64,000 bases of DNA from Deltaproteobacteria bacterium. Its GTDB lineage: Bacteria > Desulfobacterota > Desulfobulbia > Desulfobulbales > Desulfocapsaceae. Under the pieces are notes generated by a model that saw only the letters and a list, made by a program, of their open reading frames with translations, was not told where the DNA came from and made no database searches. The translations under genes and the position numbers were made by a program. Below are positions 9,178-19,741 of the stretch, piece by piece. The stretch's first letter is position 1. Each line of letters begins with the position of its first letter. Where the stretch lies: the NCBI GenBank assembly GCA_026388715.1, contig JAPLJF010000034.1:1-64000 (forward strand), written 5' to 3'.

Positions 9178-10836
9178 ATGATACAACACCAACTAAAACA
9201 AGTCATTGACGCCTGTTTTGAACAGGGGGTCAGTGTAGGAGAATGGCCGGCAGATCTGGCCGGGAAATATACGGTAGAAGTCCCTAAACGGGAGGGCCAT
9301 GGGGATTTTTCCACCAATATGGCCCTGATTCTTGCGGGCAAGCAGAAAAGCAACCCCCGGCAGATCGCCGCCCAACTGGTGGCCATTCTCGAAAAAGAAA
9401 CGGAACTCATCGATCATCTGGAGATTGCCGGCCCCGGGTTTGTCAATATCTTCCTGAAGGACAGGGTCTGGCAGCATGCGCTTTTTCCAGTGCTTGAACA
9501 GCGGGATCATTTTGGTCTCTCCACGATTGGCAATGGCAAAAGAGTGATGGTGGAGTTCGTCAGTGCCAATCCCACCGGCCCTCTCAGTGTTGGTCATGGT
9601 CGCCAGGCCATCCTTGGTGACACCATTGCCCGTCTGCTGACGGCCACTGGCCATGATGTCTTCCGTGAATATTATTTCAATGATGCCGGACGGCAGATGC
9701 GGGTGCTCGGTGAGTCCACCCGGGCCAGATATCTGGAACTGCTTGGCCTGCCCAGCCAGTTTCCGGAAGACGGGTATCAAGGAGATTATATCCAGGATAT
9801 TGCCAGAGAAATGATTGCCGAACATGGAGATTCTCTCAAAAACCATACGGATGTCGCCCCCTTCACCGAAAAGGCCAAAGAATTGATCTTCAAGGATATT
9901 GCCGGGACCCTGCAACGGATGGGGATTGTTTTTGACAACTATTTCAACGAACACACCCTCTATGAGAATGGCCATGTGGACTCGGTGGTCGCCGAGCTCA
10001 GGGCCAAAGGGCTCGTCTATGAAAAAGAGGGCGCTACCTGGTTCAAGACCACCGAGTTTGGCCAGGAGCAGGACCGGGTTATCATCAAGAGTACCGGCGA
10101 GCCCACCTACCGCCTGCCTGACATCGCCTATCACCGGGAAAAATTCCGGCGCAACTTTGACTGGCTGATCAACGTGTTCGGCTCCGATCATATCGCCACC
10201 GTCCCTGATGTGCTGGCCGGAGTGCGGGCCCTTGGCTATGACGACTCCAAGGTAACGGTAGTCCTCCATCAGTTTGTGACCCTGATGCGTGATGGCAAAC
10301 AGGTGAAGATGTCCACTCGCAAGGCGACCTTTGTCACGGTGGACGAACTCCTTGATGAGGTTGGGGTTGACGTGGCCCGCTTCTTTTTCATGATGCGCAA
10401 GGCCGACAGCCAGCTTGAGTTTGACCTGGATCTGGCCACCAAAGAGAGTCAGGAAAATCCTGTCTATTATGTTCAATATGCCCATGCCCGGATCTGCTCT
10501 ATCCTGCGTCAGGCCGGGGAAAAGGGAGTGGAAAAACTTCCCTTGCCGGATGTGGATATCTCCCTGCTGACTGAGCCAGAGGAATTGCAGCTATTAAAAA
10601 GCATGGCCGCCTTCCCGGCCATGATTGAAGACGCGGCGACAGGTCTTGCCCCACACCGGGTCATATTTTTCCTGATGGAGCTTGCAGGTCAGTTTCATAG
10701 CTATTATAACAAACACAAAGTTATTACTGATGCCATTGCCCTGAGTCAATCCAGGCTCTGCCTGATGGAGGGCTTGCAGGTGGTCTTCCAGAACGGACTA
10801 CGAATTGTCGGATTGACCGCACCTGAAGAGATGTGA
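9178..10836 (+). CDS. argS: Arginyl-tRNA synthetase
   Basis: 552 aa; EFVSANPTGPLSVGHGRQAILGD signature and anticodon-binding C-terminus. Confidence 0.97.
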   Translation: MIQHQLKQVIDACFEQGVSVGEWPADLAGKYTVEVPKREGHGDFSTNMALILAGKQKSNPRQIAAQLVAILEKETELIDHLEIAGPGFVNIFLKDRVWQHALFPVLEQRDHFGLSTIGNGKRVMVEFVSANPTGPLSVGHGRQAILGDTIARLLTATGHDVFREYYFNDAGRQMRVLGESTRARYLELLGLPSQFPEDGYQGDYIQDIAREMIAEHGDSLKNHTDVAPFTEKAKELIFKDIAGTLQRMGIVFDNYFNEHTLYENGHVDSVVAELRAKGLVYEKEGATWFKTTEFGQEQDRVIIKSTGEPTYRLPDIAYHREKFRRNFDWLINVFGSDHIATVPDVLAGVRALGYDDSKVTVVLHQFVTLMRDGKQVKMSTRKATFVTVDELLDEVGVDVARFFFMMRKADSQLEFDLDLATKESQENPVYYVQYAHARICSILRQAGEKGVEKLPLPDVDISLLTEPEELQLLKSMAAFPAMIEDAATGLAPHRVIFFLMELAGQFHSYYNKHKVITDAIALSQSRLCLMEGLQVVFQNGLRIVGLTAPEEM

Positions 10837-10852
10837 CTGGAGCCGTTGAGGG

Positions 10853-11056
10853 ATGGCCGCGACACCACGAAAGCAGACAAAAAAGATCAAGTTTGAGCTG
10901 ACGCGTAGCGCCATTGCCGGAGTGTGTGTAGTCTTTTTCTGCATCTTTCTCTGGATGTTTCTGCTGGGCGTCTGGGCAGGAGAATCTTTACTGCGGCCAT
11001 TAAAGATTACAAAGACGGAGACCAGCACGACCGCAGTGCTCAAAAAATCAGATTAG
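10853..11056 (+). CDS. Small single-TM protein
   Basis: 67 aa, basic N-terminus then AGVCVVFFCIFLWMFLLGVWAG; 16 nt after argS. Confidence 0.55.
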   Translation: MAATPRKQTKKIKFELTRSAIAGVCVVFFCIFLWMFLLGVWAGESLLRPLKITKTETSTTAVLKKSD

Positions 11057-11096
11057 TCTGCCCCACCCGACTGGTCAGACTGGAGCTATAAAGCCA

Positions 11097-11576
11097 ATGG
11101 CACCGACACAAACAATGATACGAAACGCCCGCATGGACGACGTAAAGATAATCCACTCCCTGCTCAATCATTTTGCAGCCAAAGGACTACTGCTTGGTCG
11201 TTCCATCAGTTCTCTTTATGACCATCTTCGTGACTTTATTGTTCTCACCAATGAGGCGGGCCAGATCCTTGGGGTCTGCGCCCTGCAGATCAGCTGGGAA
11301 AACCTGGCTGAGATCAGGTCGCTGGCGGTCGACGAGGCCGTCCAAGGCCAGGGATTTGGGGCGCAATTAGTCCAGGCCTGTCTTCAGGAGGCGAAAAAAC
11401 TGGAAATCGAAAAGATCTTTACCCTGACCTATCAGGCAGGTTTCTTTCGTAAACAAGGTTTTACCGATATTGACAAACGGGATCTGCCCCACAAGATCTG
11501 GAGTGATTGTCTCCACTGCCATAAGTTTCCCGACTGTGATGAGGAAGCGCTGGTCTTCACCATGAATTCAAAATAA
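11097..11576 (+). CDS. GNAT N-acetyltransferase, ArgA-like short form
   Basis: 159 aa; [20 protein letters not shown]...[21 protein letters not shown], acetyl-CoA binding motif. Confidence 0.85.
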   Translation: MAPTQTMIRNARMDDVKIIHSLLNHFAAKGLLLGRSISSLYDHLRDFIVLTNEAGQILGVCALQISWENLAEIRSLAVDEAVQGQGFGAQLVQACLQEAKKLEIEKIFTLTYQAGFFRKQGFTDIDKRDLPHKIWSDCLHCHKFPDCDEEALVFTMNSK

Positions 11577-11586
11577 AGAAAATGAT

Positions 11587-14145
11587 ATGATTGGAAAATT
11601 ACTGACAAAAGTCTTCGGCAGCACCAATGAACGGGCACTCAAACAGATTAAGCCTCTGGTAACCCGGATCAACGACCTGGAAGATTCCCTCCTGACCCTC
11701 GATGACGCGCAACTTGCCGCCAAAACCGTGGCCTTTAAAGAGCGTCTGGTCAAAGGCGAGCCCCTTGATGATCTCCTCCCTGAATCCTTTGCAGTAATAC
11801 GTGAGGCGGCCAAACGGATCCTGGGGGAGAGACACTATGATGTGCAGCTTATTGGCGGGGTCATTCTCCATCAGGGCAAAATTGCCGAGATGAAGACCGG
11901 CGAAGGCAAGACCCTGACCTCTACCCTGCCCACATATCTCAATGCCCTCACCGGGAAGGGGGTGCATCTGGTCACAGTCAACGATTATCTGGCCGCCCGT
12001 GATGCGGAATGGATGGGCAAGGTCTACCAATTCCTAGGACTCAGCGTTGGCAAGATTGTCCATGGCCTGGACGACAGCGCCCGCCGGGCCGCCTATGGTG
12101 CCGACGTCACCTATGGAACCAACAATGAGTTTGGTTTTGATTATCTGCGTGACAATATGAAATTTGAGCTGAGTGATTTCTGCCAGCGTGGATTTAACTA
12201 CGCCATTGTCGATGAGGTGGACTCCATCCTTATTGATGAGGCCCGGACTCCGCTTATTATCTCCGGTCCTGCGGAGATTTCAACCGAGCTCTATAACAAT
12301 GTCGACACGATCATGTCGCATTTCCATGCGGACGAACATTATATCGTTGATGAAAAGGCCAAGCAGGTAGCCCTGACTGAAGAAGGTGTTGCCTTGGGCG
12401 AACAACTCCTGGAAGTTGAAAATCTGTACGATCCCTCCAGCATCGAGCAACTGCACCATCTGACCCAGGCCTTGAAGGCCCATGCCCTTTTTCAGCGTGA
12501 CGTTGACTATATTGTCAAAAACGGTGAAGTCATCATCGTCGATGAGTTTACCGGCCGTACCATGGAAGGTCGGCGCTACAGCGAGGGCCTGCATCAGGCG
12601 CTTGAGGCCAAGGAGCATGTCGCAATCCAAAAGGAAAATCAGACCCTTGCCTCTATCACCTTCCAGAATTATTTCCGCATGTACGACAAGCTGTCAGGAA
12701 TGACGGGTACTGCCGACACCGAGGCCCCTGAGTTCAAGAAGATCTATGATCTGAGCGTCATTATCATGCCCACCAACCAGCCCATGATCCGCAAGGATTT
12801 TGCCGATGTAATCTATAAAAATGAGGCGGCAAAATATCGGGCAGTGGTGCAGGAGATCAAAAACCTGCATGCCATTGGCCAGCCGGTCCTGGTGGGAACC
12901 ATCTCCATTGATGTGTCCGAGAAGATCTCCACTATGTTAATAAAAGAAAAGGTTCCCCATGAGGTGCTCAATGCCAAGCAGCATGATCGTGAGGCCGAGA
13001 TTATCGCCGGCGCCGGCCAACTGGGCAAGGTGACCATTGCCACCAACATGGCAGGCCGCGGCACCGATATCAAACTGGGTGAGGGAGTGCGTGAAGTAGG
13101 CGGTCTGCATATCCTTGGCACCTCCCGCCATGAATCCAGGCGCATTGATAACCAGTTACGAGGGCGATCCGGACGTCAGGGCGATCCCGGGTCTTCACGT
13201 TTTTACCTCTCGCTCGAAGACGACCTGCTCCGTATCTTCGGTTCAGGGCGAATCGCCGGAATCATGGACAAACTGGGCATGGAGGAGGATGAGCCCATTG
13301 AACACAACATGATCTCCAAGGCCATCGAGAATGCCCAGCGCAAGGTAGAGGGACACAACTTTGACATCCGTAAACATCTGCTTGAGTATGATGATGTCAT
13401 GAACAAGCAGCGTGAGGTTATCTACCGCCAGCGTCGTGAGGTTCTGGCGGGTGAAGATCTTGTGGGTGTTATTAAAAACATGATATCCGACTTGACCGAT
13501 ACCGTGGTGGAAGATTTTTCTCAAGAACGCAAGGCCTCAGAAGATTGGGACTGGCAAGACTTTGACAAACGAATGCTGGAAACGTTCAACATTCAGCCAG
13601 GATGGAGCGAACAGGATCGTGCCGGCATGAACAAAGAGAGCTTCCGGGAGAAATTGAATGTACTCGTTGCCAATGCTTATACAGCCCAGGAACAACGCAA
13701 TACCGTGCCCATTCAGCGGCATCTGGAGCGAGTGGTGCTGTTGCAGATGGTTGACGATCTGTGGAAAGACCACCTCTTGTCCATGGACCACCTGAAACAG
13801 GGGATCGGGCTCAGGGGTTATGGCCAGAAAAATCCCTTGATTGAGTATAAAAAAGAGGGGTACCATCTGTTTATGCGGATGATTGAGATGGTCAAGGAAC
13901 AAACTGTTTTCACACTGATGCGCGTTCATGTAGTCCAGGAAGATGAGGTTGAACGCCTGGAAGAGGAACACCGCAGACGTCAGGCCCAAGAGCTGCAGTT
14001 AAACATGGGGCCGGCTGGTGTAGAAAAAAACGAAATCGCACCTCAGAAACCTGTCAAACGTGAAATTGACAAAGTAGGCCGTAATGCCGATTGCCCATGC
14101 GGTTCAGGGAAAAAATATAAAAAATGTTGTGGGCTGCCGCAATAA
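11587..14145 (+). CDS. secA: Preprotein translocase subunit SecA
   Basis: 852 aa; [37 protein letters not shown]-terminal zinc motif [14 protein letters not shown]. Confidence 0.98.
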   Translation: MIGKLLTKVFGSTNERALKQIKPLVTRINDLEDSLLTLDDAQLAAKTVAFKERLVKGEPLDDLLPESFAVIREAAKRILGERHYDVQLIGGVILHQGKIAEMKTGEGKTLTSTLPTYLNALTGKGVHLVTVNDYLAARDAEWMGKVYQFLGLSVGKIVHGLDDSARRAAYGADVTYGTNNEFGFDYLRDNMKFELSDFCQRGFNYAIVDEVDSILIDEARTPLIISGPAEISTELYNNVDTIMSHFHADEHYIVDEKAKQVALTEEGVALGEQLLEVENLYDPSSIEQLHHLTQALKAHALFQRDVDYIVKNGEVIIVDEFTGRTMEGRRYSEGLHQALEAKEHVAIQKENQTLASITFQNYFRMYDKLSGMTGTADTEAPEFKKIYDLSVIIMPTNQPMIRKDFADVIYKNEAAKYRAVVQEIKNLHAIGQPVLVGTISIDVSEKISTMLIKEKVPHEVLNAKQHDREAEIIAGAGQLGKVTIATNMAGRGTDIKLGEGVREVGGLHILGTSRHESRRIDNQLRGRSGRQGDPGSSRFYLSLEDDLLRIFGSGRIAGIMDKLGMEEDEPIEHNMISKAIENAQRKVEGHNFDIRKHLLEYDDVMNKQREVIYRQRREVLAGEDLVGVIKNMISDLTDTVVEDFSQERKASEDWDWQDFDKRMLETFNIQPGWSEQDRAGMNKESFREKLNVLVANAYTAQEQRNTVPIQRHLERVVLLQMVDDLWKDHLLSMDHLKQGIGLRGYGQKNPLIEYKKEGYHLFMRMIEMVKEQTVFTLMRVHVVQEDEVERLEEEHRRRQAQELQLNMGPAGVEKNEIAPQKPVKREIDKVGRNADCPCGSGKKYKKCCGLPQ

Positions 14146-14196
14146 GCGGTCACTGCTTAACTGTCAGATTTGCGCTGAGCACTAAGTGCTGACCGC
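14146..14196. repeat. Inverted repeat between secA and pfkA
   Basis: GCGGTCAcTGCTTA ... TAAGTGCTGACCGC, with AGCACTAAGTGCT inside. Confidence 0.5.
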
Positions 14197-14234
14197 AAAA
14201 TGCTCCTTTCCATCATCTTCAAGGGAAAACGCAC

Positions 14235-15368
14235 ATGGCAAAACATGTAGGCATTCTCACAGCGGGCGGGGACTGCCCAGGTCTCAACGCCGCAATCCGC
14301 GCCATCGGCAAGGGCGCCATGAATACCGATATGCAGGTAATTGGCTTTCGTGATGGGTTTCGCGGGTTGATGGAGAACCGGACTGTCCAGCTGGAGGGTG
14401 AGTCGATGATGGGGCTGCTGACCCTGGGCGGCACCATTCTTGGCACCAGTCGTGACAAACCGCATAAGATGCCGGTAGGCGGGACCCTGATGGACATGAC
14501 TGACGTTATTGTTGATAATTACCATAGTCACCATCTTGACGCCCTGATCTGCATCGGCGGCGGCGGAACCCAGAAAAACGCCTATCGCCTGGCACAAAAA
14601 GGTCTCAATATCATCACCCTGCCCAAGACCATTGACAATGACGTGGCCATGACCGATATCAGCTTCGGTTATGACACGGCGCTGTCCATTGCCGCCGAGG
14701 CCATCGACCGCCTGCACTCCACTGCCCACAGCCATCATCGCATTATTGTTGTCGAGGTCATGGGCCATAATGCCGGCTGGCTGGGACTTGGCGCCGGCCT
14801 GGCAAGCGGGGCCGACGTTATCCTCATCCCCGAAATCCCGTACGATATTCAACTGGTGGCCAATGCCATCCGTAAACGTGTGCACCGGGGGCGTAATTTC
14901 AGCATTGTGGCCGTCTCTGAAGGAGCGCTTTCACTGGAAGAACATAAAACCTTGGTTGACCTTCAAACCAGAAAAGAAGAGGCCAAGGCGCAGGATGAAA
15001 AGAAGATGATGCGGCAGATTGTGGCCGCCCTGACCAAATTTGAGGCAAAACGAGCCAATCACACTCTGGATCTGGCCCGGAACCTGGAAAAATTAACCGG
15101 ACTTGAGGCGCGACTGACCATTCTTGGTCATCTGCAACGAGGAGGTACACCGTCAGCCGCTGACCGAGTGCTGTCCACTAAACTTGGCACCGCCTGTGTC
15201 CGTCTGATCAATGAAGGGGTTTTCGGAGTGATGATAGCGGTGCAAGGCCGAAAGATTGTGCCGGTGCCGCTGGAAGACGTTGTCAACAAACGGAAGGTTG
15301 TGCCGCTGGATCATGCCTGGATTGAATCAGCCCGCAGTGTGGGCACCTGCCTGGGTGATTGCCGGTAA
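14235..15368 (+). CDS. pfkA: 6-phosphofructokinase (PfkA family)
   Basis: 377 aa; [52 protein letters not shown]. Confidence 0.92.
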   Translation: MAKHVGILTAGGDCPGLNAAIRAIGKGAMNTDMQVIGFRDGFRGLMENRTVQLEGESMMGLLTLGGTILGTSRDKPHKMPVGGTLMDMTDVIVDNYHSHHLDALICIGGGGTQKNAYRLAQKGLNIITLPKTIDNDVAMTDISFGYDTALSIAAEAIDRLHSTAHSHHRIIVVEVMGHNAGWLGLGAGLASGADVILIPEIPYDIQLVANAIRKRVHRGRNFSIVAVSEGALSLEEHKTLVDLQTRKEEAKAQDEKKMMRQIVAALTKFEAKRANHTLDLARNLEKLTGLEARLTILGHLQRGGTPSAADRVLSTKLGTACVRLINEGVFGVMIAVQGRKIVPVPLEDVVNKRKVVPLDHAWIESARSVGTCLGDCR

Positions 15369-15396
15369 AGTGATTCCGAGTAATCTGGAATAAAAA

Positions 15397-15440
15397 AAGA
15401 GACCAGTGAACTGTAAGACGTCACTGGTCTCTTCCTGTTT
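15397..15440. terminator. Bidirectional intrinsic terminator between pfkA and ppk2
   Basis: Perfect stem AAGAGACCAGTGA / TCACTGGTCTCTT with 11-nt loop between convergent genes; A-tract on one side, T-rich on the other. Confidence 0.85.
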
Positions 15441-15454
15441 CGTTATCTTGTTCT

Positions 15455-16366
15455 TTACCCGTGTAACTTGTCAGGGCTCAGCAGATTTTTCTGCATATGC
15501 TGCAATTCATCAATCCCTGAAATAATGATCTTCGAATCAGGGGTTAAATGTTTATCCGACAGTTTGTCGGTATAGTTCATTGACGCAAGGATAAACTTCA
15601 TGCAGTTGATCCTTGCCATCTTCTTATCATCTGAACGGATAATGGTCCAGGGAGAAAGGGACCGATTCGTCTCCGACAGCATCTGAAATTTGCGGACTGA
15701 ATACTGATCCCAGTATTTCTGGGCCAGATTATCGACAGGTGAAAGTTTGTACTGCTTCAGCGGGTCAACTTTTCTGGCATCGAACCGTTCCTTCTGTATC
15801 TCCTTGGATACAGAGAAATAAAACTTGAACAACTTGATCCCGTCTTTTACCAGAAGCTCTTCCACCATCGGCGCATCTTTCAGAAATCGCTTATTCTGCT
15901 CATCCGTACAAAAGCCCATGACCGGTTCAACCATGGCCCGATTATACCAGCTCCGATCAAAGAGAACGATTTCACCGGCATGGGGCAATTCCTCAATATA
16001 CCGTTGAAAATACCACTGACTCTGTTCAGTTTCATTCGGTTTCGTCAGGGCCACCACCCTCGTATTCCGTGGGTTCAGGTTGGTTATAATCCGCTGGATA
16101 GTGCCACCCTTCCCTGCCGCGTCCCGTCCCTCAAAAATGGCCAGTATCCGTTCGCCACTCTTCTGCATGTGTTGCTGCAGTTTCATCAATTCAATCTGCA
16201 GAACCTTTAATTCCGCCTCATACGCCAGATCACTTTCTTTTACCCAGACAGCAACACGGTCATCTTCTTTTTTGGCATCACGATTTCTCATGGCTGTCCC
16301 CTCGAGAAGATTAATCTCCCGTTTTTCATCGCTCTTTTTGTTATTTTTTGCCATGGTGTCATGCAT
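15455..16366 (-). CDS. Polyphosphate kinase 2 family protein (copy A)
   Basis: 303 aa; IFEGRDAAGKGGTIQRI and EIVLFDRSWYNRAMVEPVMGFC. Confidence 0.92.
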   Translation of the reverse strand: MHDTMAKNNKKSDEKREINLLEGTAMRNRDAKKEDDRVAVWVKESDLAYEAELKVLQIELMKLQQHMQKSGERILAIFEGRDAAGKGGTIQRIITNLNPRNTRVVALTKPNETEQSQWYFQRYIEELPHAGEIVLFDRSWYNRAMVEPVMGFCTDEQNKRFLKDAPMVEELLVKDGIKLFKFYFSVSKEIQKERFDARKVDPLKQYKLSPVDNLAQKYWDQYSVRKFQMLSETNRSLSPWTIIRSDDKKMARINCMKFILASMNYTDKLSDKHLTPDSKIIISGIDELQHMQKNLLSPDKLHG

Positions 16367-16428
16367 CCTTAATTAGAGGGAAACAGGGTAAACGTTAGTG
16401 GAGACACAGACCTCTTTAAGTCCCTTGT

Positions 16429-17400
16429 TCAACTGAGAGGAACACCAAATTCTTTTTCCTGTTTCAACATAATTCGTAATTCTTTGTCACCGGGAATAAC
16501 AATTTCAGGATTCGCGGTAAAGTCGAGCGTTCGACTGCGTCCCCGGTATTTTACTGAATTGAGGATCAATTTCATGGTTTCCAGCCTGGCAAGATGTTTA
16601 TTATCAGAACGGATAATCCACCATTTTGAATTTTTGGTATGCGTCTTCTGCAGGAGGATCTTTTTCTTTTCCGTAAACTCATTCCATAATTCCTGCGCCT
16701 GCAGATCGACTTCGCTCAGTTTCCATTGACGGAGAGGATCGTTTTTGCGGCGTTTAAATCTTTTGGCCTGCTCCTCTTTGGTCACCGAAAAATAAAGCTT
16801 CAGGAGAATGGTTCGCCCGGCATCCAAAATAAAATTCTGCTCATACGTGGTAACCTTATGCAGAAATCGATGATATTGTTCATTGGAGCAAAAACCCATA
16901 ACCGGTTCAACCATTGCCCGATTATACCAGCTGCGATCAAAAAGCACAATTTCACCAGCATGAGGAAAACGCTCGATATAGCGCTTCATATGTAACTCTG
17001 TTCTCTGCTCATCTGTTGGTTTTCCCAGGGCCTCGATCCGATATCGTTTTTCATTCATATATCTGGTAACAGCACGGATCGTTCCCCCTTTTCCCGAGGC
17101 ATCACGACCATCAAAAAGGACAATCATCTTTTTACCGGTTCGTTCAAGATGGGCATGCATCTTGATCAGTTCAGCCTGAAAAGGCTTCAACTCTTCAGCA
17201 TTACAATAGTTGAGCAACGCTGATGCCACTATTACTTCCTTGTGTCGTGCTTTCAGAACCTCAACAAGCTTACTGCTTATTTCCACAGATGCGTGTTCTT
17301 TCAATTCATTGTCAAGATTTTTGACAAGCTGACGGATAATAGCGGTAGTTCCTTTTTGTTCCGCAACAGGGAGTTGCTTCTTTTTAGCAGCTGGCGACAT
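16429..17400 (-). CDS. Polyphosphate kinase 2 family protein (copy B)
   Basis: LFDGRDASGKGGTIRAV and EIVLFDRSWYNRAMVEPVMGFC. Start placed at MSPAAKKK (17400) behind a GGAG RBS; track ORF extends to 17439. Confidence 0.92.
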   Translation of the reverse strand: MSPAAKKKQLPVAEQKGTTAIIRQLVKNLDNELKEHASVEISSKLVEVLKARHKEVIVASALLNYCNAEELKPFQAELIKMHAHLERTGKKMIVLFDGRDASGKGGTIRAVTRYMNEKRYRIEALGKPTDEQRTELHMKRYIERFPHAGEIVLFDRSWYNRAMVEPVMGFCSNEQYHRFLHKVTTYEQNFILDAGRTILLKLYFSVTKEEQAKRFKRRKNDPLRQWKLSEVDLQAQELWNEFTEKKKILLQKTHTKNSKWWIIRSDNKHLARLETMKLILNSVKYRGRSRTLDFTANPEIVIPGDKELRIMLKQEKEFGVPLS

Positions 17401-17835
17401 ATTAATCTCCTGGCACGAAAATGATATTTCTGTCAACAATACAAAAAAAATGAGAAGGCTATTAAATAATTACACAGGAACAAACAAAAAAACAAGAAGT
17501 GCAAACAGTATGTGGAGGACAAGAAGCAATTTAATCCTATTCTAACACAATCCGAACAATACACAGATACTGCATCTTACGTCACGATCTTTACAATCGA
17601 CAAAACTGACTCCGCACGATATCGAGACAATTAGAGAATGCCATAACAATATAAAGGACTTGATACTAATCAAACCTTTTATCTTTTTTTAGAATGGATA
17701 GTAAAAACGTTAAAAATCCAGTATGAATAAGCATTGTATCCAGTATAATTAAAGGATATTGATTTTTGTGAAAATGTGCAAAAAAACTGCCTAAAACGTA
17801 TTTATCTGCAAATCAAACGACACAAGGAGAAGACT

Positions 17836-18030
17836 ATGACAACAATTAAGATTAAAGGCATGAGCTGTCAACACTGTGTAGGCTCTACCAAAAAAGCACT
17901 TGAAGCAATAGACGGAATTTCCAATGTCCAGATAAATCTGGCACAAGGGGAAGCGACATTTGACGGCAAGGTAGATATCCAAACAGTGAAAGAGGCAATC
18001 ACCAGGATTGGCTTTGAGGTAATACAATAA
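17836..18030 (+). CDS. Heavy-metal-associated domain protein (CopZ-like)
   Basis: MTTIKIKGMSCQHCVGSTKKALEAIDGISNVQINL: HMA fold with GMSCxHC; RBS aaggaga upstream. Confidence 0.9.
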   Translation: MTTIKIKGMSCQHCVGSTKKALEAIDGISNVQINLAQGEATFDGKVDIQTVKEAITRIGFEVIQ

Positions 18031-18072
18031 GACGCTATAAATAAGATATCCACCTGAATGGCCAGAGCGGCC

Positions 18073-18129
18073 TTAGGAGCCGTTACGAAATAGTTATAAA
18101 GAGAAAAATTATTTCGTAACGGCTCCTAA
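18073..18129. repeat. Perfect palindromic copy of the dispersed element
   Basis: TTAGGAGCCGTTACGAAATA, 17-nt spacer, TATTTCGTAACGGCTCCTAA: 20-bp perfect inverted repeat. Confidence 0.95.
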
Positions 18130-18177
18130 CCATCACAAGGGGCAGGATGATCTGTCCTACCCCTCTTTTCAACATAT

Positions 18178-19698
18178 GTGACGATGAGGTCAAAAGGAAT
18201 TAAATCCCATATTGCAGTCACTCTGGCAATCCTCCTGACTCTCGGCATGTTCTTGACGAGCATGGTTGTCACCATCTTCTGGCAACGGAGCTTGATGCGT
18301 GCGGAGAGGGAAAAGGCAATCTCCATACTCTCTACCGCGGCTTATCTTGCTAAAGAGACACCGGACGACAAGGATATTTTCTCGTCAAAAATCCTGACCC
18401 GCCTGCAACAGGATCTGGGCGCATCGTGCATCATGCTGTCCATCAATACCATCTTCGCCAGGATTCCTGAAAAATGTGACACAGCCGACTCGACACTGCA
18501 GGAAAAGCTAAAACAGGTTATCAGAACAGGGGTTGCAAGCTCAAAAATAATCGACATAGGGCCAAACCTTCCTTTTCTGGGTCGCAAGCTGCTGGTAACG
18601 GCCATCCCTTTTCAGCAGCATGGCATACAAGGCGGGATAGGCGCTGTAAGTTCCTTGCAGTCCGTGGATGACCTGGTAAATCAGGGACGTCGGATTGCCT
18701 CTCTCTATATATTCGTCAATGTCCTTATCCTCACGACCATCGGCCTATTTCGCTTGATTCAAGTTGTGGTGCGTCCCATCGAACATCTAGTTACACTGAC
18801 AGATACCTATCAAAGTACTGAGAACAGCCCTTTTTTTTCTGATACAGAGGGCAATGAATTTGGACAGCTTTCCATTGCCTTGAACAAAATGCTCCATCGT
18901 ATTGACGATGACCGGCAGAAACTACGTGACACGGTGGACTCGCTTGAAAAAGCAAATCAACAGTTGCACGCCACCCAGCAAAAAATGGTGCAGACTGAAA
19001 AAATGGCAGCAATTGGCAGACTGGCCGCCGGTCTTGCCCATGAAATTGGCAATCCCATTGGGATTGTGCAGGGTTATCTTGAACTGTTAGGACAATCCGG
19101 CCTGACAAAAGAGGAGCAGAAACAATTTTCCAGTCGTTCCCTGCAGGAGTTGGGACGGATCAATCGTCTTATTCATCAACTCCTGAATTTTTCCAGCACC
19201 CGAACCGATGATTCCGGCAGTATGGAGATCCACCCCTTACTCCACGAACTTGTTGACATGCTCCAGGCACAGAAAGAATTGGCAGGAGTGGAGTTTCAAT
19301 TGCATCTTGATGCCGAGCATGATCTGGTAACGGCCAATAGTGAGAGTCTCCATCAAGTCTTTCTCAACTGTTTGCTGAATGCAATTGATGCCATAAAAGA
19401 ATGCGACGAGAGCCATAAGGGCAAGATATGCCTCGCTACTGTCAATACCACCAGTGACGAGGGAAGGCGTTTTATTCAGGTCACGATCCAGGACAACGGC
19501 ATCGGGATCAAGGATACAGACAGAGACAGCCTGTTTGACCCATTCTTTACTACCAAGGAACCAGGCAAAGGAACCGGACTTGGCCTTTCTGTCTCCTATG
19601 CGCTTGTTGAAGGAGTGGGCGGGCACATGCAGATAAAAGGCAAAGAAGATCAGGGCGCCACGGTATACATCCTTCTCCCATTGTGGGCGAATCAATGA
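18178..19698 (+). CDS. Membrane sensor histidine kinase
   Basis: 506 aa; two TMs, HAMP-like region, H-box [17 protein letters not shown]-boxes DNGIGI and [14 protein letters not shown]. Confidence 0.9.
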   Translation: MTMRSKGIKSHIAVTLAILLTLGMFLTSMVVTIFWQRSLMRAEREKAISILSTAAYLAKETPDDKDIFSSKILTRLQQDLGASCIMLSINTIFARIPEKCDTADSTLQEKLKQVIRTGVASSKIIDIGPNLPFLGRKLLVTAIPFQQHGIQGGIGAVSSLQSVDDLVNQGRRIASLYIFVNVLILTTIGLFRLIQVVVRPIEHLVTLTDTYQSTENSPFFSDTEGNEFGQLSIALNKMLHRIDDDRQKLRDTVDSLEKANQQLHATQQKMVQTEKMAAIGRLAAGLAHEIGNPIGIVQGYLELLGQSGLTKEEQKQFSSRSLQELGRINRLIHQLLNFSSTRTDDSGSMEIHPLLHELVDMLQAQKELAGVEFQLHLDAEHDLVTANSESLHQVFLNCLLNAIDAIKECDESHKGKICLATVNTTSDEGRRFIQVTIQDNGIGIKDTDRDSLFDPFFTTKEPGKGTGLGLSVSYALVEGVGGHMQIKGKEDQGATVYILLPLWANQ

Positions 19699-19741
19699 AC
19701 CCATTGCTTGGTACTCTTTCAGAACCCATGTTTTCGATATT

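Noticed and set aside
9193-10485. 430-aa minus-strand ORF antisense to argS
   Set aside because: Lies wholly opposite a clear argS; no recognisable domain; shadow ORF from codon bias.
17836-18030. Possible selenoprotein, given selA in the window
   Set aside because: The CopZ-like gene keeps CQHC with normal Cys codons; I found no in-frame UGA with a SECIS candidate.
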